The notes below the pieces were generated by a model. The model ran no database searches and had not been told where the DNA came from. It worked only from the letters and a program-made list of their open reading frames with translations. A stretch of DNA of 64,000 bases from Pardosa pseudoannulata (lineage: Eukaryota; Arthropoda; Arachnida; Araneae; Lycosidae): contig CM063510.1 of the NCBI GenBank assembly GCA_032207245.1, forward strand, positions 47,208,315-47,272,314. Direction: 5' to 3'. Shown here one piece after another: positions 44,524 to 55,413 of the stretch. How positions within the stretch are numbered: the first letter of the stretch is position 1; each line of letters begins with the position of its first letter. The position numbers and the translations under genes were made by a program.

Positions 44524-46859
44524 CCCTACCGAAAAAGAGAGCATAGAAGATGATTCTTATGAAGGCCTTGTCTCACAAAAAGTCGAATCAAAGAAGAGAA
44601 AAGGAAGAGGTACATCTGCACTGAGAACACGGTAGCAGCAATCAATTAAAATGTCACCTATAAAATCGATTTGATGAAAACTTCGTGTTACAGCAATGCG
44701 GAAGATAATCAGCTTCCTTCGTTTGGAGATTATGTAAAAAGGTGAGGGAAAAATCAACCAGGAAGGAAAAAACTAATATTCGCAGATGTTTCGCTTTCCA
44801 CAGTAGGAAACGTCGCTTGCAAAATTAGAAGAATTGAGAAACAAAGACAAAGAAAAAAAATCAAATAACAAAAAAAAATAACGATTTTTTTCCTTAAATA
44901 CATGAAAACGCGTATAAAAAAAGAGCGAATTACACCACGACATTTATTTTAAAAAGCGTTCATGTATAAGGAAAGTCTAAACCGGTGTATATTGTTTCCA
45001 TGCTCAGAGCAGCAGACAGGTGTGCAGACTTCAAAATAAACAGTGTCGGTAATAAAATGATAAATATTTCTTCTTATTCAATACCATACAATATACGTTC
45101 TTACTATACAGATAACTAAACTTTAAATCACGTACTCAGTGTCTAGTTAGTTAAATTCACATATATAAATTAGTTATAAAAACAGGTACAAATGTAAGCG
45201 GTTGCAACAACCAACTATATAAACGGTTAAATTAGATAATACCTTCAACTTTTATTTTTCATTTATCGAAGTAAACGTAAATTATACTCCAAATATACAA
45301 ATGTGAGTAAATTCAACATACAATTAACGAAGAAACTTTGTTAGAATTGAACATGAATTTTTAATGCACTTTTGTCAAAACTAGGAGATTTTTAACACAG
45401 AACTTTGTTAAACTATTAAAAAACGCGTTTTTTTATGGTTTTTATACGCTTAATTATCTAATTAAATAGAGAAAAAAAACTGTCCCAGTTCTACGGAGAT
45501 TATGTTATTGGTCCAATACATATATTTAGTAGTCTGGTATGTAGCAACGGAAAATTATCCATAGAAAACATCTCGGTAATATTAAAGATTTAGAAGAAAG
45601 GTATCTGTAAATATTAGTAGCATACATGGTGAGCATTACATAATTTTTAATAATGTGTAATTTATTCGTTATTTTAGCTAATAACATGAATGCACAGTTT
45701 TCCCACTTTTAACAATTCTGAAAACGATAAATATATAAGAGAGGGGCAGATAGCAGAAAACATACTTAATAAATTAATGAAATACAGGTAAAAATTTAAA
45801 TGTAAGCATTTAACACTACTTTTTACCAGACGGACCTGCCAAAAGGTTTTGTTTAACAACTGTAATTCAATGTATATTTAAATTGTCGGTAATTCTAGAG
45901 TTAAATTGCTGTTAGAAACATACTGAATAGGAGACAATGAAACTGTACATAACAATATTTTCTTTGATCCCAAAGAATTCCTCATTTACTCAATACAAAT
46001 TCACCTACAGGTTAATGCTATAAATATGTACATTTTAAATTATTTAAATAAAGGTAATTTAGGAATTCAAAAACAATCCATGATGTTATATGCACTCTAC
46101 ATACATAACCGCCTCCCTGTGCTCTGTCGAATTTGACTCGATATCATCTTTCTTTTGCAGCAAGTACAAACTCGAGGGAGCCTCGACAGTTTTTAAATTT
46201 ATGAATTACTGTTCATACTTATTATTACTTATTTCCAGTTTTTTTTCCGACATTTTATCAAACAATAGCATTTAAGAAAAAAAAATTTTATTTTGCCAAA
46301 TTTTAGGGAAAAATATCCTGGACCCATTTACAGCATACAGAAAATTCAATTTAATGGCGATTTGCCATGAAAGATGAAAATCAGGTTGCAATGGCCAAGG
46401 TGCATCATATTCTGTACATATATGTAGCGGGTTATCTTTACCTAAGCCTCTGTGCTATATTTCCTACATCGTCTACAGTTCGAAATAAACTTTGGCATAT
46501 GATTAAGAACCGAACACCTCTATACTTGGAAGCAAGCGACATAGCTTTTTCTTGAAGAATATCCGTTTTATTAACCGTTTTATTAACTGATGAGCTAATA
46601 CCATACGGGATGTAAGTTAGTCTTTAATGGTTTTTGGTTTTGCGGTTCCCGGAGGTATATTTCATAATATCTTATAAGCGAGAAGTAATCTTTTTAAGGT
46701 CCATGAAAGAGTCAATTAAAATTACCAAGTTGGCAAAAAATTAATAAAACTTAAACATTAATTTGGAACAGACACTGGGAATCAAACTATTTATAACGAT
46801 AGCATATCAGTAAAAATATTTTTCTAGGTACCTACGATACCGTTATAGAAGGTTTTACT
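44524..46859. other. AT-rich DNA, no supported gene
   Basis: No SINE or terminal repeat found. Short frames (60-66 codons) match nothing recognisable. The motif TTATGTTATTGGTCCAATAC at 45500 echoes the repeat at 37268. Confidence 0.4.
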
Positions 46860-47510
46860 TTATTACGATGGCTGTAATTGAAATGAACCTCCAACATCTA
46901 CCTCATCTAAGAAATTTCTTAACTTTCCTGAGTGACAGATACTGCGATTGCTGGTCATTGACATGCACATACACACCAAGCAGGCAATCAATACAGGACA
47001 GACTATTCTCGCACAGTGTCGCCAAAGTTTCTTGCCACGGGGCAAAATAGAGAATCTATTACAGGGTAACCCAATGAAAGAGAGAAAAAGAAAACTCTTT
47101 ACCCTAATTATGGTCGAAGTGAAAGGAGGACATAAGTTAATAATCAAAGGTTTAAGAAAAGGAAAAAAATTTCTCCCTCTTTCTCTCTCTCAGCTCATTA
47201 GGAACAAACTTCGATGCCTGTTCCAGTGGCAAAGCTAACATCATGAGCACACTTCTGAATTTTTCTTTTTTATGGTTGTTTTCCCTTTCGGCAAGGACTC
47301 GAGGTCGAGGGGGAAAAACGTCAAGGGTTGCAACGGGAATTAATAATCCTAAAGAAAGAAAAAAGTACTCGAGAGAAAAAAAAAAAAAAAAAAAAAAAAA
47401 ACGCACCCAGTTCGACATGTTCTTCAAAACACGTTCGCATGCTCTTGGAAGTAAAAGAGCATCTGACGAGATTTCGACAGTCCAGGGTTAGCAGTCTTTT
47501 TAAGAAGAGA
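46860..47510. promoter_or_regulatory. Candidate regulatory island with overlapping frames
   Basis: Long less-AT-rich stretch with frames on both strands (46863-47147 minus, 46948-47238 plus, 47152-47427 minus, 47243-47491 plus), 82-96 codons each, none recognisable. Mutual overlap argues against coding. It includes the 26-base A tract at 47376-47401. A conserved non-coding element is possible. Confidence 0.2.
47376..47401. repeat. Poly(A) tract, 26 bases
   Basis: Uninterrupted A run following an AG-rich stretch; no retroelement body recognised upstream. Confidence 0.97.
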
Positions 47511-48793
47511 TGAATTTAGTTTTTACAAGCGTTTTAAGAGACATGAAATGGCATTTTAAGGACCTTAATAACGATTTCAAGTGTTAAATTACTAAAGTTG
47601 CTTTTTTTATATAAACACTATTTTTACGTCGCAGAGATGTTTTCTAATTAAAATAATAAATGTTAAAAAGCGGTAAATAATTTTAATGGGCAAGTAATCT
47701 TTTTTTAACGATAGCATGTGTATTATTAGTCTTTCCTTGCTTTAAAATAAATTTTTAAAAAGTTGACTTGCAGACGTAACAATAGTAACATTCTACAAAA
47801 ATTAGATAGCGTTCTAGGGTTAAAAAAAATGATTACAAAAGTTATTTTCTGCTTTTAGGTAACTGACTACATTCAAATGACGATTTAACAGACTCAGAAT
47901 AAAAATAAACTGAAAATTTATTGCTATTCATGCAAGAGGACGAAATTTTTATGACTGTCGATATAAGTTGTTATAGTTGATGATAGTAATAATATACCGA
48001 ATTCATCTATTAAGAGCTTAAAACTGTATTCTTTTAGTATCATTTATACCTCTCATTTTCAGAATTTAACGAAATTTTAAGGCTGTATTTAATGTAGGAA
48101 ACTAAACGATCTTAAATTGTTTTATACACTGTTTTCGTAATAAAATTCCTTTCCATGGATTCAGGAACCGAAGACTAGCGCACTACCTCTGCCCTACTCC
48201 TTCAGCAATTCTCGAAAATATGTCTATATATATATAAAAAAAAAAGGAGAACGGCACAAAGTCATTAGATATTAACTAAAATTTAATTTCAGAGCCAGCC
48301 ATTTTTTTTTCATCGCGCATATTACCGCAGTTAAATCAAAGAAACGATTTTTACTAAAGAAATTTAAAACGTACAATATATAAACACGTTTAAAAAATTA
48401 TGGTCAAACTATCTAGTAATTTGCTTCGTATAAAATCTTTGTTTATATATCATAACAGGATAATAAGATTGAAAATAAATAAAACTTACTTTATAGAATG
48501 TTACAAAAAATTGGTTTCACTTACCTAAAAAGAAAAAAATATTTATAAAAATCAGTAACACAAGTTTCAATGCATTAAACGTAAAAAAAATAGCATTTCA
48601 ATACAACTGAGTTTGTTATTCTAAAACTGAAAACAGTGCTTATAAAAGATAAAAATATACGCCATCAAAATATAAACAATCTTACGTAGTATGGTACTAT
48701 ATGTATTTACTAAAGGTTGATTGGGAGCAATAAGGTTTACTGTTTGCTACAGGGGAGCTTATTAAAAGCTATATTAAGTGATTAAGCAGTAGC
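47511..48793. other. AT-rich DNA, no supported gene
   Basis: Two faint SINE-like patches, near 48158-48205 (GGAACCGAAGACTAGCGC) and 48714-48765, are too diverged to call. Nothing else recognised. Confidence 0.35.
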
Positions 48794-48836
48794 TTAACCA
48801 CTTAAGGGCGAAATTTATTTTTATGGGGACATATCA
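48794..48836. mobile_element. Solitary piggyBac-type end related to 1724-1766
   Basis: TTAACCACTTAAGGGCGA, then TTTATTTTTATGGGGACAT, parallels the start of the MITE at 1724 (TTAACCCATTACTGATGAG, then CCTTTTTATGGACAT). No partner end was found. Confidence 0.3.
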
Positions 48837-48948
48837 GCTGTAAGCAACTTTAAATGAAAAATCTTTCATTACCTTTAGCCTTATATCTTTTTTAATTATT
48901 ATCGTAAATACATAAGATTTTCAGCATTTATTCTTTATTTTTATTTAA

Positions 48949-49532
48949 TACTAGATTTACGGACTGAGCCAATTTGACTCATTGATCACAATATGACTCA
49001 AATTTGATCACTATATATCTATAAAACTTTAATATAACTTTTCAAATACATACGTTGGTTTTTAGTTAATAAAATATATGTAAACTTTCATTTCTCTTCC
49101 CCGCAGACCCCTTCATTTCGCATTATCAAATGGCGTGTACCTTTTTTCACGGTTGTGAGCCAATTTGAGTCATAAAATGTATATGAAAATAAATATAGTA
49201 TAAAGTAAATATAAAGTATAGTATAAAGTAAATATAGAGAAGAAGTCGAGAACACTTCCATTCCAATGACAGAAATTCATGCTACTGACGCACGGAATAA
49301 TTGTCAAGTTCAACAATCATGCAAAAGAAACAGATGTAGAAACAATTGTGCTAAATGTAATAGAAATGTTTGCGGAAAACGTGTTTCAAAAACAGATTTT
49401 ATATGTAAAAGTTTTCCATGAATTTTTGATAATAAACATTTTATTTAAATTAATTTGGAACTATTTTCTTTGCAAAAAAACTTCAATTTTCTTGTATGAG
49501 TCATATTGGCTCACTCCAGTAAAATCTTATTT
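48949..49532 (+). mobile_element. Internally deleted piggyBac element
   Basis: TTAA targets flank it at 48945-48948 and 49533-49536. The left terminus TACTAGATTTACGGACTGAG continues CCAATTTGACTCAT. The inverse of the right terminus reads ATAAGATTTTACTGGAGTGA, then GCCAATATGACTCAT, giving a long inverted repeat of over 30 positions. A further GTGAGCCAATTTGAGTCATA lies at 49155. The interior keeps a cysteine-rich frame (49266-49421) typical of the transposase C-terminus. TTAA specificity and TIR style fit piggyBac elements with TACTAGA-type ends. Confidence 0.8.
49266..49421 (+). pseudogene. piggyBac transposase C-terminal cysteine-rich domain, remnant
   Basis: A 51-codon frame with eight cysteines; the core SCKRNRCRNNCAKCNRNVCG has paired C-x2-C and C-x4-C spacings like the zinc-binding domain at the end of piggyBac transposases, which helps recognise the terminal repeats. 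The DDD catalytic core is absent; the frame is only what remains after internal deletion, and its ATG is fortuitous because the frame is open a little upstream. It lies just inside the right terminal repeat, the expected place. An overlapping longer frame (49279-49536) is a shadow. Confidence 0.65.
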
Positions 49533-49536
49533 TTAA

Positions 49537-50110
49537 AAATAAGATTTTTTACATAAGAGGGTTTTTTAATATTTTTTTTAAATTTTCTGATACATTGCGT
49601 ACAAACTTACAACAGAGTTTTATTAATTTTTTGCTTTCTGTAAATAGTTATTAGGTATAATTCTCCACCTAATTAAGTTTTAAGTATCTGAAATATTACA
49701 CTAAGCGATTAATTTCCTAAAAAGCTAAAATGTTTGAAAATTCCATTTCAAATTCTATAAATACTAAATAAACACAAAAAAGTAGGTACAGTTTCAACGT
49801 AGGTCCATAATGCAATTACTGTGAAAATTTGAAATGAATACGTGAATAGTTTATTTAAAATGCGCGCAAATTGGGGGGAAAACCCCACTATTTTTAGTAT
49901 AATACATTTAAAATTTTTATAGTTGCGTTAAAAGATATTGTACTAAATGAAAATATTTATAATTTGACAGGTTCTAAAACAAATATTTCAATGGAGTTTG
50001 TTTTAAAAGATTCAGAAATGTTCAAAACTTTTAAAAATGTTGAAAAAAATCGAATTTTTGAAAGTTTAAAGGTGATGGTGTGCGAAGTCCCGTCCCTCAC
50101 ATGAGCGTAA
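49537..50110. other. AT-rich DNA up to the assembly gap
   Basis: No gene or element recognised. Confidence 0.4.
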
Positions 50111-50210
50111 NNNNNNNNNNNNNNNNNNNNNNNNNNNNNNNNNNNNNNNNNNNNNNNNNNNNNNNNNNNNNNNNNNNNNNNNNNNNNNNNNNNNNNNNNN
50201 NNNNNNNNNN
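50111..50210. other. Assembly gap, 100 N
   Basis: Exactly 100 N, the conventional length for a gap of unknown size. The true distance and orientation across it should not be trusted. Confidence 0.99.
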
Positions 50211-50544
50211 GCAAATTAAAAGAAATATATATTTATACATTATATATCCATCTCCTTTTCTACTTTGCTTAAATATTATATCCCAAATTTATTATCTCAG
50301 GCCCAGTAGATCAGCGGTATATTTGCTTCTTATATGTGAACAAGTGCTTTCAACTTTGAACCTTAGAAAGAATAATTTCTGAAGTAGACTGACAGATGAG
50401 CATTTAGCATCGTTTCTTAAAATCAGCACATCTCACTTCGAACATCAGTATAAGGAACTTTTAAAAATGAAATCGTAATTTCATTCATCTCATTAACGTA
50501 TTTAAACCGTTAGGTACTTGGATATTGTTTTTAAAATTTTAGAA
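50211..50544. other. AT-rich DNA, no feature seen
   Basis: No gene or element recognised between the gap and the hAT end. Confidence 0.4.
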
Positions 50545-50620
50545 AAATTTATCTTGGCCCGCCAAAGTTATTTTCTTTCGATTTTTGGCCCTTGGCCAAA
50601 AAAGTTTGTTCATCTCTGTA
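50545..50620. mobile_element. Solitary hAT-type end
   Basis: TTGGCCCTTGGCCAAAAAAG then TTTGTTCATCTCTGTA. The inverse begins TACAGAGATGAACAAACTTT, matching the TACAGGGGTGGGCAAACTTT start and GGCCAAAGGGCC palindrome of a widespread hAT group. The opposite end may lie in or beyond the gap. Confidence 0.5.
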
Positions 50621-51357
50621 CTAGACTATATTTGACACTAATAGACTTAAATACTATAGAAAATAACAAGGGCAATGTTTATGCCAAATGAATATTTAGC
50701 AACAATCCAAATTTCAAAATAAAACTTTCTCTCCGAGTTGTTAACACTTCATTTGAGCCAAATTATAAATAGTATATTCCGGATGTATCACATTCAATTT
50801 TATTTTTATGATTAAAGAGGGGTTAATATAGTTTTGTCTATTTTAAAAAATGCTTTTATAACAATCATTCAAACACAGTACATAGCTATCAGTGCCACAC
50901 TTATTTTAAATGCCACTGTTTTGTTTTTTAGCGCTGGACAATTTCAAGGGTGAAGTGAGAGCAAACGCTATTTGCATCAACATCGAGTATTTTCTTTGTT
51001 TATATACAATCGCATTATGCTTTTCTGTTAAAATTGAGATTTTTTAAAAGCGAAAAACATTTAAAAATACGTTAGGAGACTTGGATGATATCCAGCAAAG
51101 TGCTAAACTGAAAATATTATCTTTTTAAGTTTTTTCAATTGAAAATTTCGTATAGAGTACGAGATTTACTTTGATTCTGTTTATCCGATATCCATCTAAA
51201 ATTCTACATTTTTTTTAAAATAGTGTAAATTTCTTTGTGACAAAATATTTATTAAGTTATACTTGTTATTTAAGAAAGTTATGTGTCAAAATTTTCTCCA
51301 TCTCCTATCTGAACAGAATAAACTTAGTGCCCAAGTATTACCTTGATTGTCTGTAAA
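50621..51357. other. AT-rich DNA, no feature seen
   Basis: No gene or element recognised. Confidence 0.4.
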
Positions 51358-51359
51358 TA

Positions 51360-52226
51360 CAGTAGAACCTCGGTATAACGACCCCATGTGGGACCAACAT
51401 CATATGTTCGTTGTAACGAAAGGTCGTTGTAACAAATTGAAAAAATAAAAAAAAAATGAGCAAAGAAATGATGCAACAGTACATACCTAGAGAACAGTTC
51501 TATTTATTTGTATTTCCATTACTGAATTTTTGAAAAAAAGTCTGATTGACGCTTGTTTCAAGTTCATTTGGGAATTTTTCATTATCACTCATTCCATATC
51601 CGTTAGATTTGAAGGAAATCTTCAGAATTAAATTGTCCTCCAAAATATTGACGCAAGGCATTGATTGCTTTGAAGGTTTCTTTTTCATTCACTTTTTCAA
51701 AAGCTTGGACGACTTCTTCGCCGTCGTCGGAATCGCAGATTTCTTCATTTCCGGTAATACGGGCAATAAAATCGTCCTCATTCGAATTTTCTTCTCAGCA
51801 CTGTAAAGTTTCGTCCACCGCAACAAACTCATCAAAAGGTAATTGGAGATCCGGAAATTTGTCACTGAGGAGTTAGGTCGTTTCATTAGTGTTTGGAGTG
51901 TCATCTACAGGAGCACCGGGCGATAAGGGTTCCGGCAACGGTAGGAATTCAGCTGACCGATTACCCAACTCTTTCTGAAATTCTTCTTTCGTAAAGGTTT
52001 CTTGAAGTTGCATCACAGTACAATAATTTTGAAATAGCCCACTTGATCATGAGTTCTGCGGACAAAAATTGGCGGTCACTCTAACGAAAAGTAACACGCT
52101 TAGGGTCATTGTAATGATTCAAAATTAACATTATTCCTATGATAAAATAATTGGAATTTTTTTTCAGATGGTCGTTCTAACGAAGGGGTCGTTGTATCGT
52201 GGGGTCGTTAAAAAGAGGTTCTACTG
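51360..52226 (-). mobile_element. Tigger/pogo element, internally deleted, TA target duplication
   Basis: The left end CAGTAGAACCTCGGTATAAC and the inverse of the right end, CAGTAGAACCTCTTTTTAAC then GACCCC, form inverted termini flanked by TA at 51358-51359 and 52227-52228. GGTCGTT-type motifs recur beside both ends. CAGTAGAACCTC is the signature of many Tigger elements. At 867 bp it is about a third of an autonomous copy and keeps only the 3' part of the transposase on the minus strand. Confidence 0.92.
51603..52045 (-). pseudogene. Tigger/pogo transposase C-terminal remnant
   Basis: On the minus strand one frame runs from about 52045 to a stop at 51603 with two internal stops. It gives TFTKEEFQKELG, a proline-rich link, then LPFDEFVAVDETLQC and a strongly acidic stretch ending ALRQYFGGQFNSED. 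An acidic tail containing a VDE-type motif is typical of the region after the DDE domain in Tigger transposases. The CENP-B-like DNA-binding domains and the catalytic core are missing. Small open frames in other phases (51500-51688, 51689-51904) are shadows. Confidence 0.75.
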
Positions 52227-52478
52227 TATTTGATTTCGTAAAAGAGATGGTGTTTTAAAGCTTTAAACATTCATATGATTCAATGAAAATGGGTCCCACA
52301 AACTTTGAAGATACTCACGTTACTTTGAAATTTTTTTGCTTGGGAGAGAACCAGCTCTAGGCGTAGGCTAGGGTAGGCAACCACCTGAACTACAGTGAAT
52401 ACATAAATAAAAGTAAACAAAATGCACAAAAATATATTTGGATTAGTTAAATATAGAAAATAAATTAGTATTAAAAGC
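52227..52478. other. AT-rich DNA, no feature seen
   Basis: No gene or element recognised. Confidence 0.4.
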
Positions 52479-52551
52479 ATACAACAGGAATTTAAACTTC
52501 CTGTTGTATACTCATATTATAGGATTGCTTACAGACTAGGCAATCCTATAA
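52479..52551. repeat. Two adjacent perfect 12 bp hairpins
   Basis: First: ATACAACAGGAA (52479-52490), 7-base loop, exact inverse at 52498-52509. Second: TTATAGGATTGC (52517-52528), 11-base loop, exact inverse at 52540-52551. Seven bases separate them. Two consecutive perfect stems of unrelated sequence are unlikely by chance; no terminal-repeat family was recognised. Confidence 0.9.
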
Positions 52552-52688
52552 GATAAGTGTACCGCAGACCAGATTAACAAGCTTATTCAAAGGTAACAAG
52601 AATAAGCAGGTTTACAGGTATTTCTGTATAGTAGATCCAGGTTTTAGTTCGTAACTTTGTTGTCGTTAGCTCTTTGAAATAGTAAATA

Positions 52689-53590
52689 CAGTGGACTCCG
52701 CTTAATGTGATCGCGGATTAATCGCTTATTGTTATCGAAATCACTTGGCCCCGTTTTTCTTTGTTCATTTGTATGTTTAAATTATCCTTTTATGTGATCG
52801 TTACATCGGTTAATGTTATCAGTGTTTGAACCTCATTTTAACTGGCAAAGAAATATTCACAATGTATTCAGAAGGAACCTCCCCCATTCTTTTCTTTCCC
52901 TTCATTCTTGTTTTAATTTCCGACAATTCTCCCTCTTTCACTTAGGGAAAAGGAGAAAAAACAAAGGAGTGGAAAATTACACGTTACAGGAATTTTTCAG
53001 AAATACGTACACCTTGGTGGTGGTCAATACTTGCCATATAAGCAGAAGGCAACAAATTCTATTCGGAACTGAGAAGGAGCGTATTCACATTTTATGCCTT
53101 GCTCGGTTACGTGTAGTTTGTCGATATGGAAGCCAGAAAGCGAAGTGATTTAACATTGAAACTAAATATCGAAATCTTAAATCGTTATGACAGGTTACCA
53201 AATATGAGTCAGCGCAATGCTGCAGCGCAGCTAAACATTTCTCAGCCTCTGAATTGCATTGAAAGTGTTGAAACGTGGAGTACAATACCGCTTCGATGAC
53301 TTTAAAAAACATTATGGTTACGAACGATTTATCAATGAGCTTCTTAGAAAGAATTGTAAGCAGTCAACAATTCATCAATTATTTTTATAATGTAAAATTC
53401 TTATGTCTTACAGGATAATATACAGTACATAAATATAAAGTGAGTTTTTTTCATTTTTATTTTGAAATGTTGTACGTGTAAATGAAAGGGAGGGTAAATT
53501 TATCTTATTTTGTAAATCGTTTATTGTTATCAATCGGTTATTATCAAACTCACTGTGTCCCAAACTGATCACATTAAGCAGAATCCACTG
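52689..53590 (+). mobile_element. Second Tigger/pogo family element, internally deleted
   Basis: The left end CAGTGGACTCCGCTTAATGT and the inverse of the right end, CAGTGGATTCTGCTTAATGT, share 18 of 20 bases and then both read GATC. TA flanks at 52687-52688 and 53591-53592. The subterminal GGTTATTATCAA / CTTATTGTTATC motifs also recur. Length 902 bp. Unlike the neighbour at 51360 it keeps the 5' part of a transposase, on the plus strand. Confidence 0.92.
53126..53299 (+). pseudogene. Tigger transposase N-terminal HTH (CENP-B/psq type), truncated
   Basis: A 57-codon frame beginning with ATG: a basic start (EARKRSDLTL), then KLNIEILNRYDRLPNMSQRN and AAAQLNISQP, which is the helix-turn-helix of pogo/Tigger and CENP-B-like proteins that binds the terminal repeats. 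Homology stops after about residue 43 and a stop follows; the second DNA-binding domain and the DDE core are deleted. The start is convincing because it matches the usual family N-terminus. Confidence 0.85.
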
Positions 53591-53674
53591 TATTACTTTT
53601 CAATACAATCTTCTATAAATTTGTGTTATTTTCTTAATTCATCTGTATGTCACTTTTTATAGTCATAACATGTC

Positions 53675-53820
53675 AAACGATGTTCGAATAGATAGGGCTA
53701 GACTGTTCGGTATCGAAGTTTATGGGCTCGAATCCCATTACTGGTATGGATGTTTGTAACCTTTCGGATTAGTCATTAATCAGTAGGCCCAGTCTAACGA
53801 GTCCTCTTTAAGACATGGCT
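53675..53820 (+). mobile_element. SINE family 1, diverged
   Basis: Plus strand: head AACGATGTTCGAATAGATAGG, B box GGCTCGAATCCC, then GGTATGGATGTTTGTAACC and TCAGTAGGCCCAGTCTAACG. The 3' tail is lost. It lies 85 bp from the Tigger element without an evident duplication. Confidence 0.85.
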
Positions 53821-55284
53821 CTTTTATAGTTCTTTTTATTTCCTTGTTTTTTATTTTAAAGTTCTTTTTTATAGTTTTATTTTTTTTTCGGGGGTGGGTG
53901 GGGTTGTGACATTTTTGGTGTTTGGCATTACAAATGACGGCTGGAATGCTTCAGCTGCCCTGCTTGTGATAACGAAGGGGTGAAGATATATAAAACTCAA
54001 CTTTTTATTTTCTTAAACAGTTTATTCCTTGAATACCTAGCATCTCATTTTTGATACCATTAAAAGATAACTTGTAACATTTTTGTTTTCTTAGAGCGAG
54101 TTTCCCATTTGAGAGTAGATAGAGGACAATATTATAAACAATCTACAAAATTTTCAAATAATTTCTATTCATAAATTTTCCATTTAGATCAACACTTTAT
54201 GATTTTTTGAACAAGCGCACACAAATTCACTTTTTCGGCAGGCACATAGACTGAATTCATGATGAATTGCTTTATCTGTTATAAAACTCCATTTTGCGAT
54301 ACTTATTTTATATGTAAAACCAAATAAATCGAATTTTTTGCTTTTTCATAAACGTCATGGTATGATGTGGTTAAAAGAATAACTGATCACTAACGAGACA
54401 TGGTGTAGTATTCAAACTTATTTAAACTTCATAGTTATTTTGTTCTGTGCAGTCCCTAATAACTTAGATTTTAGATAGTCATCGATATGGAATCGGCAGA
54501 AATGGTATCGAAATGTTAAACTACTCAACATTTCTCGGGGATTTGTGTCAGTGACGCGTCCGTCTCAGTCGAGAAAAGACCTGTGAGTGTTTTGGGTGTA
54601 CAAGGGTGTTGTCTTTCAACCTTTTTTGACAAATAAATTAAGTTTTACAGAAATCGTCTTCTATGACATCCGAACCATGGAAGAGGTGAAACAAAGTGAT
54701 TGTGATGTTAAATTGCTAAGTGGGAGGTGATTGTGGACTGACCGTATGGAGAATTCAATGTGAAGATAGTTTTCTCGTGTCAGCCAGGCACCAATTGCTT
54801 AACGGATCAAGGGAGGCGGGGGGGAGGTTACATCTCGTGGCACCGATGATGAACAGAAAAGAGAGGAGAGATGCTGTGGGACTTTTCAACTAGAGAGTCA
54901 TGCGTTTGTGGATATTGTGTATTGAGGCGGCGAAGGAATTTTATGATTTTGTTTTCCAAGCCATTTCTTTGTTTTTTTATCTTTCTTAAAAATATATTGT
55001 TAAGTTTTTGAATAACAGGCCTCATCCATTCACCATATTGTTTGTTCTACTATCCATGGGACCCAAGCTGCGTCTGGCCGGGCAGATTAATGTACATTTT
55101 TTTTTCTTTTTCTTTTTTTTTTAAAAAAAAAAATGGCCGGACAAAAAAATCAATTTTTTAATGTAAAAAACACAATTTAGAAAAAAAAATATATTTTATA
55201 CTTGAATAAATAAGTTTTATAGCTCACAATCCCATGTAAATGATAAATATCAATAAAACGATTTTTTTCACATTGTTATTTTCT
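53821..55284. other. No supported gene
   Basis: Mostly AT-rich with GC-richer patches at 54540-54900 and around 55060-55140, where GGCCGG occurs on both sides of a T/A homopolymer run. No complete element or gene recognised. Confidence 0.35.
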
Positions 55285-55413
55285 ATTCTCGATTGCATTC
55301 GAGTGTGAAAAATCATAGCAACATAAAGTACAACGCCGCTCGAATTATCTCGAGTGTGCACAGTTTGGTCAGTTTAGTGTGCTCGAGTTAACTCGTGCGT
55401 GCACGTAAAGGGG
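55285..55413. mobile_element. Solitary piggyBac-type right end with three subterminal palindromes
   Basis: Ends GCACGTAAAGGGG before TTAA (55414-55417). Upstream are three spaced 16 bp units of the form CTCGA-N6-TCGAG: 55288-55303, 55339-55354 and 55382-55397 (the last slightly decayed), each followed by a GTGTG- or CGTGCAC-like sequence. Such arrays would suit cooperative transposase binding. No left end with TTAACCCC was found. Confidence 0.5.

Noticed and set aside
48158..48205. SINE family 1 fragment (GGAACCGAAGACTAGCGC)
   Set aside because: Similarity is limited to a few short words and cannot be told from chance.
52813..53148. 111-codon frame as a host gene
   Set aside because: It lies inside the second Tigger element, in a different phase from the recognisable helix-turn-helix frame.
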